Part shown: one piece after another, positions 16,401-26,077 of the stretch | Layout: each line of letters opens with the position of its first letter | How positions within the stretch are numbered: position 1 is the first letter of the stretch | NCBI GenBank assembly: GCA_047973225.1 | Contig: JBKEBQ010000018.1 | Span: 1 to 43,335, forward strand | Origin: JBKEBQ01 sp047973225 | GTDB taxonomy: Bacteria; Bacillota_I; Bacilli_A; Erysipelotrichales; Erysipelotrichaceae | Length of the DNA: 43,335 nt | Direction of reading: 5' to 3' | Program-made: the position numbers and the translations under genes | Notes under the pieces: model-generated | The model's input: the letters and a program-made list of their open reading frames with translations, nothing else | Database searches by the model: none | What the model was told of the DNA's origin: nothing

Positions 16401-19400
16401 TTATGGAATTAAATCAATTGGCACTGCAACCGTTGGTACGGCTACATCTTTACTTGAATAGTAATATTGTATATAAACCAAATCGATAGAATCTATTCGC
16501 TCATCTTGATTTTTATCAGATAATAATACCTGAAATGGAGTAACTTTTTCGATTGGTGTAGCATTATATTTTCTAAACTTCATTAAATCCGAACCATCAA
16601 TAGTCCCTCCATTGTCATAATCAAACATTTTAAATTCCTTTGTCTTAATGACAACATTCAAATCAACAACCTTACTTACATATGCTTGTGACCCTTCTTC
16701 ACCATATGAATATAAAACATCATACCCACCAACAATACCATTTTTAATTGCATTTAAAGCATTTGTAGAAATTGTAACATCAACACTTCCTTCACGACCA
16801 TCAATAAAGGTAACTTTTGCTTGGTTATAAGGAATCAATTGATTCTTATTTGTGATTTTCTTTGCTTCTGTATCACCAATATCACCAGCTGATGCGCTTA
16901 AAGCAACTTGTCCATCTTCTGAAATAACGGCATCATCATCAATCACAACTATTTTCACTTTTTTACTAACTTGACCATTTCCTTGTCCATATGAATATAA
17001 AACATCATACGCACCAACAGTTCCACTTTGAATGGCTAGTAAGTCATTTAAAGCAATATCAACAATCGCCTTCTCGCTAGTTCCATTCATCAACGTTACA
17101 CTAGCCTTATTGTAAGCTCTCAAGTCTTCTTTTGCTTTGATTTTAATAGCATCACTTACACTAATAAATGCATTTTCAGCATATAAACTTGCGCTCTTGT
17201 CTTCAGAAATCGAAGAACCATCTTTAATTACTGTAGTCAGAACACCTTTACTCAATGTTTCGTATGTGTATCTAACATTATAAGAACCCAGTTCTCCTGC
17301 TTTCAATAAATACCAATCTCCACCACTAATATTAGGTGTAGGTTGTGCAAATCCACCTTCTAAAAGCGTAACACTTGCGTTGTTATATAAGATTAAGTCA
17401 TTTTTTGTCACCAATTCTTTTGCTTGTGATTGCTCAACAAATCCATTTTGTGCATATAAACTTGCTTTATCATTAATTTCAGAACCATTTTCTACTACTA
17501 CAATTTTCGCAGTTACTGACACAAGTTTATCAGCATATCCATAGCTGTATTCAACCGTATATGATCCAATTTTACCAGCTTTCAATTCACTCCAGCTTGG
17601 TGTTACTACACCAACCGTTGCATTTGGATGCGTTCCTTCTGATGTCGTAACTTGCACATCGTTGATCAGTCTAAGATCTTCTTTTGTTGACAATGATTTT
17701 GCCTCATCAACCGTAATAATTTTGTCATTGTATGTAATTTCGTGTTGTTGATCAGCAACAACTTTAACATTGACGCTGCGTTCAACTTTTCCTTGACCAC
17801 TGCCGTATGTATAAAGAACTGGATATGTACCAATTTCTCCTGCCTTAATACTAGCATAATCTACACTAGCAATGCTAGGTTTTCCTGTTGAACCATCCGC
17901 CATCGTAACCAAAGCACCATTGAGTGCAATTAAGTCATTTTGTGATGTTAATGCCATCGCATCACTCTTAAAGAGTTCTACGTCATGTGCGTATAAACTA
18001 GCTTCCTTATCTGGAGAAATTGGATCTTCTGCACCAATTACTGTAATTTTAACACGCTTACTCGCAATATTTCCTGTATCTCCATAATCATATAAAACAT
18101 TATACGTTGCTTTAACTCCAGAAATAATCCCCAACCAATCAGAAGGTGCTAATGTAGCATTAGGTGATCTTGTCGCACCGTTTACAAGGGTTACTTCGGC
18201 ATCGTTATAAGGAAACAAATCACTTTTAGATGTTAAGTTTTTTGCTTCATTATCCTTAATAAAACCATTTTTTGCATATAATGCAAAATCTTTATCTGGA
18301 GAAATAACAGAACCATCTTTTACGATTGTTACATATACGTCTTTACTTACGCTATCAGCACCACTGCCGTAACTATAAGTCGCTTCGTATGTACCCAAAT
18401 CACCATTCTTAATTGACGCAAATGCAGGAGCATCTACATTCGGTACTACACTTGTTCCATCTTTCAATAAAACACTTGCTTCATTAATTGGAATAAGTGA
18501 ATTTTTGTCATTTAATTTTTTCGCATCAGACTCACAAATAAAACCATTATTTGCCGTAAGCGCAAAATTTTTCTCTGGAGAAATAATCGCATCGTCAGCA
18601 ACAACATTCAATTTCACTGTTTCACTATCTGAATTGCCTTCATGTGTATATCCATAAGTCACATCATATGAACCAAGCTCACCTTCTTTAATATCATTAA
18701 ATTGTGGCGCATCTGTTGTAACATTTAATTTTGTTCCATCAGATAACTCTGCGTTTACATCACTATATTCTTTTAAATCATTTTTTGAATTCAATTCTTT
18801 TGCTTCACTTTGTGTAATAAATGCATCATCAGCACCAAATTCAACATTTGGTTTTTTTACAAGGACTGTTTGTGACGGTGCGCTATAAAAAGCGGTTTCC
18901 TTATCGTTATTAGGATCATATCCAATATGCGAATATTTAATATCACCATAATCTTCATCATATTCAGCTGTTTGGAATCTACTGAATTCAAATGTAAGTG
19001 GTGTTCCATTCACTGATTCTGTATCATCTTTTACTCTAAAATACGCTTTCCCGATTGTTCCACCAACAAAATCTTTTGTTGAAGAATCCATGAAGTTTGC
19101 ACTACCTCCAAAGAGGAAAATTTGCTCTTTGTCTTGATCATATCTTGTTGTTGTGATCATCCATTTTTTTTCATCATAATTTGAAGCCATAGAATCAGAA
19201 ATATCGCCATCAGATGACAATAAATCTAATTTCTCAGAATCATATTTAATAATTTGACTAAAAGTTTGTGCACCAGAATCAACTGGTAAACTAAAATCTA
19301 CCTCAATAATATCGCCATCACGATAATATTGTGTATCTCCATCTTTATAATCTGGGTTCTTGTGTGTTCCATATTTACCCCCACCATCATTACGAGAAAT

Positions 19401-19514
19401 CGTATTGATCGGTGCTACTGGATCACCGTGAGCCGCAAAAACACTCTGTTGCAACGGGACCATATACGTAACAGCAATTAACGCTGCAACAAAAATCTTT
19501 ACTATTTTTTTCAT
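16401..19514 (-). CDS. Surface protein: cohesin-like domain, eight Ig-like repeats, C-terminal dockerin
   Basis: About 1,037 residues from ATG 19514, chosen because a classic signal peptide (MKKIVKIFVAALIAVTYMVP) begins there; the frame stays open 23 codons upstream. The cohesin-like module (about 30-215) has TQYYRDGDIIEVDFSLP and GGTIGKAYFRVKDD. Eight repeats of roughly 90 residues follow; each has a FI..SEAK.L..K.DL block, then ASVTL..G, then a G.YDV.YSYG strand. The C-terminal dockerin has two calcium loops, DYDNGGTIDGSD and DKNQDERIDSID. Cohesin at one end and dockerin at the other suit an adaptor that can chain or bridge partners. Function is inferred from domains; no enzyme domain is present. 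Confidence 0.85.
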   Translation of the reverse strand: MKKIVKIFVAALIAVTYMVPLQQSVFAAHGDPVAPINTISRNDGGGKYGTHKNPDYKDGDTQYYRDGDIIEVDFSLPVDSGAQTFSQIIKYDSEKLDLLSSDGDISDSMASNYDEKKWMITTTRYDQDKEQIFLFGGSANFMDSSTKDFVGGTIGKAYFRVKDDTESVNGTPLTFEFSRFQTAEYDEDYGDIKYSHIGYDPNNDKETAFYSAPSQTVLVKKPNVEFGADDAFITQSEAKELNSKNDLKEYSDVNAELSDGTKLNVTTDAPQFNDIKEGELGSYDVTYGYTHEGNSDSETVKLNVVADDAIISPEKNFALTANNGFICESDAKKLNDKNSLIPINEASVLLKDGTSVVPNVDAPAFASIKNGDLGTYEATYSYGSGADSVSKDVYVTIVKDGSVISPDKDFALYAKNGFIKDNEAKNLTSKSDLFPYNDAEVTLVNGATRSPNATLAPSDWLGIISGVKATYNVLYDYGDTGNIASKRVKITVIGAEDPISPDKEASLYAHDVELFKSDAMALTSQNDLIALNGALVTMADGSTGKPSIASVDYASIKAGEIGTYPVLYTYGSGQGKVERSVNVKVVADQQHEITYNDKIITVDEAKSLSTKEDLRLINDVQVTTSEGTHPNATVGVVTPSWSELKAGKIGSYTVEYSYGYADKLVSVTAKIVVVENGSEINDKASLYAQNGFVEQSQAKELVTKNDLILYNNASVTLLEGGFAQPTPNISGGDWYLLKAGELGSYNVRYTYETLSKGVLTTVIKDGSSISEDKSASLYAENAFISVSDAIKIKAKEDLRAYNKASVTLMNGTSEKAIVDIALNDLLAIQSGTVGAYDVLYSYGQGNGQVSKKVKIVVIDDDAVISEDGQVALSASAGDIGDTEAKKITNKNQLIPYNQAKVTFIDGREGSVDVTISTNALNAIKNGIVGGYDVLYSYGEEGSQAYVSKVVDLNVVIKTKEFKMFDYDNGGTIDGSDLMKFRKYNATPIEKVTPFQVLLSDKNQDERIDSIDLVYIQYYYSSKDVAVPTVAVPIDLIP

Positions 19515-19557
19515 TCCTTTTTTTCCCTTTCTACTTTTTATATGATACGAAAAGAAG

Positions 19558-19585
19558 AAAAGATGTAAAAACATCTTTTCCACAT
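19558..19585 (-). terminator. Hairpin after the anchored cohesin gene
   Basis: AAAAGATG / CATCTTTT 8-bp stem, 6-base loop, then TTCTTTTCG on the minus strand. It may partly terminate transcripts 15 bases after the gene's stop. Confidence 0.55.
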
Positions 19586-19599
19586 CGTATTACTTTGTG

Positions 19600-21144
19600 T
19601 TACTTTTGTTTTTTTACTCTTGTGCGAACAACAAATCCTGCAGCTAACAATGATAAGAACGCTATCACATATAAGTATTCTACATTTGTTGTATCACCTG
19701 TTCCAACGCCATCGCCGTCTACTGGTGTCGAAGGTAATTCTTCAATATCGCCACCTGTACCGCCGTCTCCTGGAATACCAGAACCGATTACAACTGCAAC
19801 TTTAACATCTGTTTGTCCATCACCAACATTACTTACAAACGCTGGATTTCCGTTGTATGGATTTACAACTCTTTCTCCATTATTATCATAAGAAACCATA
19901 GGCAATGCTAAAGTTAAATTAACGTTGAATGATTGTTCTAATAAATTGTCATTTTCATCAACACGGTATGTTTCTGTTTTCCCACTAATTACTTTTCCAG
20001 GAGCAACAAATGTTGTTCCATCATTACAAGCAACCGTCACAGAGAAATCTTCTGCTTTTAACGCGTCAATTTTTGCTTCCAATTCTGAACTAGGTGTTCC
20101 AACTGGCAATGAAATTTTCTTAGAATCAACATCTACTGAACTTACCGTATATGTTCTAGCAGCTACAGTCAAGTCCAATGTTTTTACAGTTTCCAAACCA
20201 TCTTTGTCAGTTACTGTATATTTAAAAGTATACTTTCCTGCAGTTGGTTGGTGTTTAGTGAACGTTCCTGTTCCTTCGCTAATTTCAACACTATCTTTAC
20301 CAATACTTGCATCTGAATCACTAGAAACAGCTTTTATATATGAAGTTGGATCAAATAAATCCCCTTCATAAATTGTTGCTTCGCTCGCCGTCAAATCCAA
20401 AGTTGGAGCAGTTGCTGCTTCTGTTGGTGTCTTAGCATACACTGTAACTGGGTTTGATTCCACATGTACAGTTTCCTTATGACGATCTTTATCATATCCT
20501 TCATGCGTATATACAAGTTCCTCTTGATCAGGAGTTGCTATAGATTGGAAAGCTGGGAATTTAAACGTAATTGCTGTTCCCTCTTCACTTTCTACTCCAG
20601 CATTAACACGGAAATACGCACGTCCGAATGATCCACCTTCATAGTCGGCAGGATACACTGAATAGTCAGTTGAAGTTCCTGAAATGAAAAATTGATTTGC
20701 GATTCCGTTCCAGTTGTTTACAAATGAAATCCATTTGGCAGGTCCAGTATAATTTTTCCCCATAGATGCCATAATATCTGTAAATGGTGATATTAACGTT
20801 AATTTATCTTGATCATATTCAACTGTATCATGCACACCTACGGAACCATGTCCTGCAGGAAGTTTGAAATCCAATTGAATAATATCGCCATCACGGTAGT
20901 ATTGAACACCGTCTTCTACATAACTTGGTTTTGTGTGGGTTCCATATCCTCCCCCACCATCATTCCTACTTATTTCATGAATCGGCACAACCGAAACCGA
21001 GTAAGCTGGTTCTGCATTTTTTTCTACATTGTCTGCTTTCGTATTAGCCGGCATCGCCATCACAATTGTGGGAATTGCCATAATTGCGACTAAGGTTGTA
21101 ACGGCAAACACTTTAAATTTGTTATTTTTAATGTTTAATTTCAT
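19600..21144 (-). CDS. Cell-wall-anchored cohesin-like protein
   Basis: 514 residues. Signal peptide (about 1-31), then a cohesin-like module (about 45-235) with VQYYRDGDIIQLDFKLP and GGSFGRAYFRVNAG. A cadherin/Ig-like domain (about 248-332) has TAGKYTFKYTVTDKDG, followed by a second beta region. The C-terminus is Gly/Asp-rich, then GTGDTTN, a hydrophobic stretch and RTRVKKQK. This is the layout of a sortase signal, but the motif is an xTGD variant rather than LPXTG, and no sortase gene lies in the window. GGAGG precedes the ATG. It has its own ECF-type promoter (site B). It is the likely wall anchor onto which dockerin proteins dock. Confidence 0.82.
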   Translation of the reverse strand: MKLNIKNNKFKVFAVTTLVAIMAIPTIVMAMPANTKADNVEKNAEPAYSVSVVPIHEISRNDGGGGYGTHTKPSYVEDGVQYYRDGDIIQLDFKLPAGHGSVGVHDTVEYDQDKLTLISPFTDIMASMGKNYTGPAKWISFVNNWNGIANQFFISGTSTDYSVYPADYEGGSFGRAYFRVNAGVESEEGTAITFKFPAFQSIATPDQEELVYTHEGYDKDRHKETVHVESNPVTVYAKTPTEAATAPTLDLTASEATIYEGDLFDPTSYIKAVSSDSDASIGKDSVEISEGTGTFTKHQPTAGKYTFKYTVTDKDGLETVKTLDLTVAARTYTVSSVDVDSKKISLPVGTPSSELEAKIDALKAEDFSVTVACNDGTTFVAPGKVISGKTETYRVDENDNLLEQSFNVNLTLALPMVSYDNNGERVVNPYNGNPAFVSNVGDGQTDVKVAVVIGSGIPGDGGTGGDIEELPSTPVDGDGVGTGDTTNVEYLYVIAFLSLLAAGFVVRTRVKKQK

Positions 21145-21183
21145 CTTGTCCTCCTCTTTATATCAAATGAAATTTTTAATATT

Positions 21184-21251
21184 TCGTAATTTATAGAGCT
21201 CCTTTCTATACTATAGACGTTGATTTCTAAAAAAGGTTCCATAAATTACGA
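21184..21251. repeat. 11-bp inverted repeat bracketing ECF promoter B
   Basis: TCGTAATTTAT (21184-21194) and ATAAATTACGA (21241-21251) are perfect reverse complements. They flank the promoter exactly: one arm directly abuts the GGAACC box and the other lies in the 5' leader. It may be a repressor/activator operator pair or a weak stem ending the preceding gene. Confidence 0.6.
21214..21240 (-). promoter_or_regulatory. ECF-type promoter, site B
   Basis: On the minus strand GGAACC-TTTTTT, 15 bases to CGTCTA. It is identical in core and spacing to site A in front of the sigma gene. It drives the anchored cohesin gene with a leader of about 60 bases. Confidence 0.78.
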
Positions 21252-21273
21252 TTTTTTTATTCTTGTGACGTTA

Positions 21274-24200
21274 CTAATCCAATCTCCACTCTTCAGGAAC
21301 TTCAACTTCGATTAACTCTACACCCGAATTACTGTAGTAATATTTGAATTGTAATAAGTCATTTACATCGATACGACCATCAGCAGGCAATGCGTCTGAT
21401 AACTTCCATGCCAATTTTGACATCGGCATAGATTGACTATAATAAGATTCAAAATACATACGGTCAATGATATCAACACGTTTGTTGTTGTCATAATCAA
21501 ACATATAACGCGTTACATATTCTTGAGTAATCGAAAGTGTCACTGTATGGCTTAGTTTTTCGTGTTTGAATACAAGCTCGTATTCTCCCGGTGTTCCTTT
21601 TTTAATGCTTTCCCATTTTGCGTTTGTAAGCGACAAACTAGGTGCAAGTTTTTCACCAGTTGCAAGTGTAACTTCTGCATTTGTAAGTGATATAAGTTGA
21701 TCTTGACCAGACAAATCACGCGCCTCATCTTGCGTCATTAGAACGTCTTCTGCATAAAGCGCAAAGCTACGATCTGGTGGGAAAACTGCTCCATCTTTCA
21801 CAACTACAACTTTTACACTTTTTGCCACATGATTTGGTTGTGTACCATGATCATATGTAACACTATACGCCCCTTCACGACCACTCTTAATTGCCGCAAA
21901 ATCACTTGTTGTCACATTTGGTGCCTCTGTATCACCATTTACATATGTTACTAGTGCACCGTTTACATCTCTTAAAGCTTCCTTATCACTTAAAGCTTTT
22001 GCTTCGCTTTGTGTCAACACTGCATCTCTTGCTGTTAATACAAAATCTTTGTCAGGCGATACAATACCACCATCTTCATATACAGTTACGCGAACTGTCT
22101 TTTGTGTATAGTTTGTTCCCATTCCATAACTATAAGCAATTGGGTAACTACCGACAATTCCATCATTTAATGCCAACCAATTGATTGGTAATATAGAAAC
22201 ATCTGGAATTGCTGTATCGCCGTTTTCCATCCATACAGAAGCATTGTTCACATCAATTAAGGCATTCACATCACTCAATTTTTTCGCATCACTTTGCGAA
22301 ATTAAAGTGCTGTTAGCACTTAGAATAAAGTCTCCATCAGGAGAAATTTCTCCATCATGCACTCTTAACTTCACTGCTTTTGTAACTTTATTTGTGCCTG
22401 TTCCATATGAATAACTAACTTTGTAACTACCTAATTTACCAGCAAGAATATCAAAATAATTTAGTGTCATTACAATTGGTTCAACACGATTTCCATTTTC
22501 TAAAACAACATAAGCATTGTTGTATTCACTTAAATCTGACATTTTAGTAATTGCTTGTGCATCTTGTTTAGAAATAAATCCATCTTGCGCATATAAGGCA
22601 AAACTGTTATCTGGTGGAAACACTGCTCCATCTTCCACTACATTGATTTTAACCGTCTTATCCCCTTGTGCTTCACCTGAACCATAGATATAGCGAACAT
22701 CGTAGCTTCCTAATGTCCCAGACGAAATTTGTCCCCAATATTTTGTATCAATTGCTTCTATTTCCACGCGATCGCCTTGATTGGTAATCGCATAAGCATT
22801 GTTATAAGGAATTAAGTCACTTGTTTTGCTTAACTTTTCCGCTTGTGATTGTGTAAGGAATGCATTTTGTGCAAACACTTCATGTGGCTTATCTGCCTTA
22901 ATCGTTAACACAACATCTTTTTGTGTGTAATTATCATCTGTTCCAAAATAGAAACTAACTTCATAATCACCCGTAATTCCCATTTTAATCGCTGCCCAAG
23001 GAAGCGCTATAACACTAGGTGTTTTTAATGTTCCATCAACCATACGAACATTTGCTTTATGAACATCGATCAAATCATTTTGTGATAACAGTGCTCTTGC
23101 TTCACTTTGTTTTAATGTTGCATTTTGTGCAAATAAAGAAAAGTCTTTATCTGGAGAAATGGTTGCATCGTCTTCAACTACATTCAGTTTAACGGTTTTA
23201 GACAACTCACCATGTGTATATGTAACATCATAGTTTCCAAGTGTTCCACTTTGAATAGCACTCCAAGCTGGAGCATTCACTTTTGGTTCAACAGATGTTC
23301 CAATTGTTGTAGTTACGCTCGCATTGTTATAAGGGATCAATCCTGATGGAGATAATAATGCTTTTGCTTCTGATTGTTTAATAAAGCCATCACTCGCACT
23401 TAATGCATCATCCAAATAAGAAAAATCCGTCATTGTAATTGTTTGTGGTTTGTTGTTAGAACCATTGTCTTTTAAAGTAGCTCCTGTATATGTCAAATAT
23501 GCAGGATTCGGGTTGTTTTCTGTTCCACCAAATACTTCGTGTGGTTTGAAATTTTCGTATTTCAACGTTTGTGTTCCATACGTGAAAATTAATGTTCCTG
23601 TATTTGTTTTGGCATCTGTGATGTACCATTGTGCATTCATAGCTGTTGGCTCATCGCTACGCGTAAATGTTTCTTGTGTAAGCGGTGCACTTGGCACTCC
23701 CGTATCATCTGTTGTATGAATAGCTAAGTGATTGTTGCCCAGTTTTGCATCTGATGGACCTACATACTTCCCATCACTTCCACCATGGTAGTCTGCTTCA
23801 AATACGACTCCATTTGTTACTCCGTAATCATCACCGTAACGATACGCAGCGATAGCACCACCTTTTCCTTTTGTCCATGTGAAATTAGGATTCGTTTGGA
23901 ACCCTAGCGTCAACCCTTCACCATAGATCGTTGAGTTTCCCACAATGACATTACTAACCTTGAAGTTTTTTGAAAAGTCCATTGCCGTATTAGATACAGC
24001 TGCATATTTTGCGTAATAGCCTTTCCAATAAGTATAAGAACGTGCTTTCGGTATTTTCACTTTTACATATTCTTTGTGGTGACGTCCAAACTCTAGAGAA
24101 TTATCATTTAAAAATGAAACACCATACGATGAACTTGATACTTTAAATCCATTTCTAAAACTCATATTAGCTGGTATTGCATTGCTCGCTACAGAAGCAC

Positions 24201-24615
24201 TCTTTGTCGCTTTTGCACCCAATTCATCTACCGTGTATGCAATCTTTTTAGTTTTATGAATTTCTTTTATTTTTCCATCTTGCTCTTCTGAAATTTTGTA
24301 ATTCACACTAAACGTCAATTTTGCATTTGACTTAGCAACATACGTTGTATCATCACCTACACTAAACGTTCCATCAGGATTACCAATTTTCGTTATTTCC
24401 ACATCACTTCTGTTTGCCTTTGTTTGTAAAGCAATATGAAGTTCTGTTTTATCTTCATTTACATTTGTTTGAATCGTATAGCTTATATCTTCTTCCTCTT
24501 GCGCATATGTGCTCATGCTCGGCATACCAATCGTAGCCCCTGCGATAACAAATGCCAGTGCTATAACTAAGCACTTTTTAAACATTTTAAATGTTTTTAC
24601 GTGTTTACCTATCAA
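21274..24615 (-). CDS. Surface protein: L-type-lectin-like domain, seven Ig-like repeats, C-terminal dockerin
   Basis: About 1,113 residues. I start at TTG 24615, eight bases from GGAGGGAG; ATG 24633 overlaps that ribosome site, and ATG 24585 (MFKKCLVIALAFVIAG) is also possible. After the signal peptide comes a beta domain (about 45-140), then a lectin-like domain (about 160-395) with LTLGFQTNP, GVVFEADYHG and NNHLAIHT, resembling L-type lectin modules of Gram-positive adhesins. Seven repeats of the same Ig-like family as the neighbour follow. The dockerin near the end has DYDNNKRVDIID and a weaker loop around ADGRIDVND. It probably brings carbohydrate binding to a cohesin scaffold. Sugar specificity is unknown. 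Confidence 0.82.
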   Translation of the reverse strand: MIGKHVKTFKMFKKCLVIALAFVIAGATIGMPSMSTYAQEEEDISYTIQTNVNEDKTELHIALQTKANRSDVEITKIGNPDGTFSVGDDTTYVAKSNAKLTFSVNYKISEEQDGKIKEIHKTKKIAYTVDELGAKATKSASVASNAIPANMSFRNGFKVSSSSYGVSFLNDNSLEFGRHHKEYVKVKIPKARSYTYWKGYYAKYAAVSNTAMDFSKNFKVSNVIVGNSTIYGEGLTLGFQTNPNFTWTKGKGGAIAAYRYGDDYGVTNGVVFEADYHGGSDGKYVGPSDAKLGNNHLAIHTTDDTGVPSAPLTQETFTRSDEPTAMNAQWYITDAKTNTGTLIFTYGTQTLKYENFKPHEVFGGTENNPNPAYLTYTGATLKDNGSNNKPQTITMTDFSYLDDALSASDGFIKQSEAKALLSPSGLIPYNNASVTTTIGTSVEPKVNAPAWSAIQSGTLGNYDVTYTHGELSKTVKLNVVEDDATISPDKDFSLFAQNATLKQSEARALLSQNDLIDVHKANVRMVDGTLKTPSVIALPWAAIKMGITGDYEVSFYFGTDDNYTQKDVVLTIKADKPHEVFAQNAFLTQSQAEKLSKTSDLIPYNNAYAITNQGDRVEIEAIDTKYWGQISSGTLGSYDVRYIYGSGEAQGDKTVKINVVEDGAVFPPDNSFALYAQDGFISKQDAQAITKMSDLSEYNNAYVVLENGNRVEPIVMTLNYFDILAGKLGSYKVSYSYGTGTNKVTKAVKLRVHDGEISPDGDFILSANSTLISQSDAKKLSDVNALIDVNNASVWMENGDTAIPDVSILPINWLALNDGIVGSYPIAYSYGMGTNYTQKTVRVTVYEDGGIVSPDKDFVLTARDAVLTQSEAKALSDKEALRDVNGALVTYVNGDTEAPNVTTSDFAAIKSGREGAYSVTYDHGTQPNHVAKSVKVVVVKDGAVFPPDRSFALYAEDVLMTQDEARDLSGQDQLISLTNAEVTLATGEKLAPSLSLTNAKWESIKKGTPGEYELVFKHEKLSHTVTLSITQEYVTRYMFDYDNNKRVDIIDRMYFESYYSQSMPMSKLAWKLSDALPADGRIDVNDLLQFKYYYSNSGVELIEVEVPEEWRLD

Positions 24616-24710
24616 AATTTTCGCTCCCTCCATTCACTTTAGAATTTTTCTTAGCCTTTCCATACATCTCTACTTTACAGTGGCAAATCCCCCGTTTTCG
24701 TTTCCATGAA

Positions 24711-26051
24711 CTACTCATCTGTTTTACCATCCGCTTCTGTCGCATTGATTTCATAGGTTTTATAGTTTCCTACTTTATCATACAAATACAGCTTTGCTTT
24801 TTTCTTTACTGCTCCATCTAGAACAGCTGCTGTATCACTGATTCTAACCAAACCAAACTTATCTGAACCCTCTTCAATATAAGATTGATTAAAATCAATG
24901 CCAGAAAGATTATCACTTCCTACAATTCTCAATAACCCCTCTTCCTTTTCTAAACTTTTCAATTCAGGACCCTGTTTATCAATGTTATCAATTACAACTT
25001 CTTGTTCTACACCTTCATAATTTACATGATATGTCCCGTTCGCATCTGCAATAAACATATAATTTTCTTCATCGACTTTTTCAATTTCAACAAGACGATT
25101 GTTTTGTGCAAAAGTAACGATTATGTTAGCAGCATTTGCTTCACCACTAAACATAAGCACAACTTGTAAATTTTCATTTGTGAGATCTTTTAGGTAATTG
25201 ATTTCATCAACTTTGGCAACTTCTACTACAGTTTTTGTTTCTCCGGCTGGGTTCACGACAGAGTATGTTCCAAATGCCGCCAACAAACCCGTTGTTCCTA
25301 ACACAACCTTCCCAACACCGATTGCTGCACCACCACCAGCTACTCCAAGCCCCGTCGCGATTCCTGTAACGTTTTCGATAACTCTTGATATCTTCGTTTC
25401 TACCGCAGGATTCATTGCGTGCTGTTTCATCAAAGATGAATAGATCTTGAACAAGAATGGTGTAAATGACAACGACATGTAAACTAAAGGTGTTACATGT
25501 TTCTCAGTTAGCCCGAGACGAAGTTTTACTTTAGCCCTGTTTAGTCTGCTTTTGATTGTACCCTTTGGAATATTCATAATTTCAGAAATTTCATCAAGGC
25601 TACATTCTCCCACAAACCGCAACAAGCATACTTGCCGCATTTCTTCAGGAAGTTCTTCAATTTCACTTTGTATTGCTTCTAAAATAGCTTTCCTTTTCAC
25701 AGCATCACTTGGCTCTCCTTTGTTGTCCGAATAATTTTCTAGAGTGTAATCAGCGCAATCATTGTTGTCCCCTAAACTGCCTTTCTTATTTTGCCTATAA
25801 ATGTCCATACAATCGTTGTAAGCAATTCGATAAACCCAAGAGTTAAAAGCATCTACGTCGCGCAACTCTTTACGCTTGGTAATGATTTTAACAAATGTAT
25901 TCTGAACAACTTCTTCACAATCGGCTTGATTTCGTAAGATCTCTATTGCCAAATAATTGATCTTATTTCGATAAGCGACAAAAATTTCAGGAAAAACACT
26001 ATCATCTCCATCCAGAAACTTTTTAATCGATTCTTTTTTCAATTTACTCAT
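24711..26051 (-). CDS. ECF-like sigma-70 factor with fused membrane segment and extracytoplasmic Ig-like domain
   Basis: 446 residues. Region 2 (about 10-90) has CEEVVQNTFVKIITKR and FNSWVYRIAYNDCMDIYR; region 4 (about 120-182) has LPEEMRQVCLLRFVGECSLD and the helix IPKGTIKSRLNRAKVKLRL. The usual ECF protein stops here. This one continues with a hydrophobic patch (187-205), a Gly/Ala-rich membrane-like segment (228-266) and about 180 residues that look extracytoplasmic, ending in an Ig-like fold (DNLSGIDFNQSYIEEG, LYLYDKVGNYKTYEINATE). So sensor and sigma are in one chain. Its own ECF-type promoter lies just upstream, and it is followed after 77 bases by the lectin-dockerin gene. Confidence 0.88.
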   Translation of the reverse strand: MSKLKKESIKKFLDGDDSVFPEIFVAYRNKINYLAIEILRNQADCEEVVQNTFVKIITKRKELRDVDAFNSWVYRIAYNDCMDIYRQNKKGSLGDNNDCADYTLENYSDNKGEPSDAVKRKAILEAIQSEIEELPEEMRQVCLLRFVGECSLDEISEIMNIPKGTIKSRLNRAKVKLRLGLTEKHVTPLVYMSLSFTPFLFKIYSSLMKQHAMNPAVETKISRVIENVTGIATGLGVAGGGAAIGVGKVVLGTTGLLAAFGTYSVVNPAGETKTVVEVAKVDEINYLKDLTNENLQVVLMFSGEANAANIIVTFAQNNRLVEIEKVDEENYMFIADANGTYHVNYEGVEQEVVIDNIDKQGPELKSLEKEEGLLRIVGSDNLSGIDFNQSYIEEGSDKFGLVRISDTAAVLDGAVKKKAKLYLYDKVGNYKTYEINATEADGKTDE

Positions 26052-26077
26052 ACTACATTTTATCCTTTCTCAATATA

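Noticed and set aside
16650..24100. Long plus-strand frames antisense to the repeat proteins
   Set aside because: They are shadows of strongly patterned, low-complexity repeats; no ribosome sites and no family resemblance.
16401..24615. CRISPR-like or tandem DNA repeats
   Set aside because: The repetition is at protein level in ~90-residue units with diverged DNA; no short direct repeats with uniform spacers anywhere in the window.
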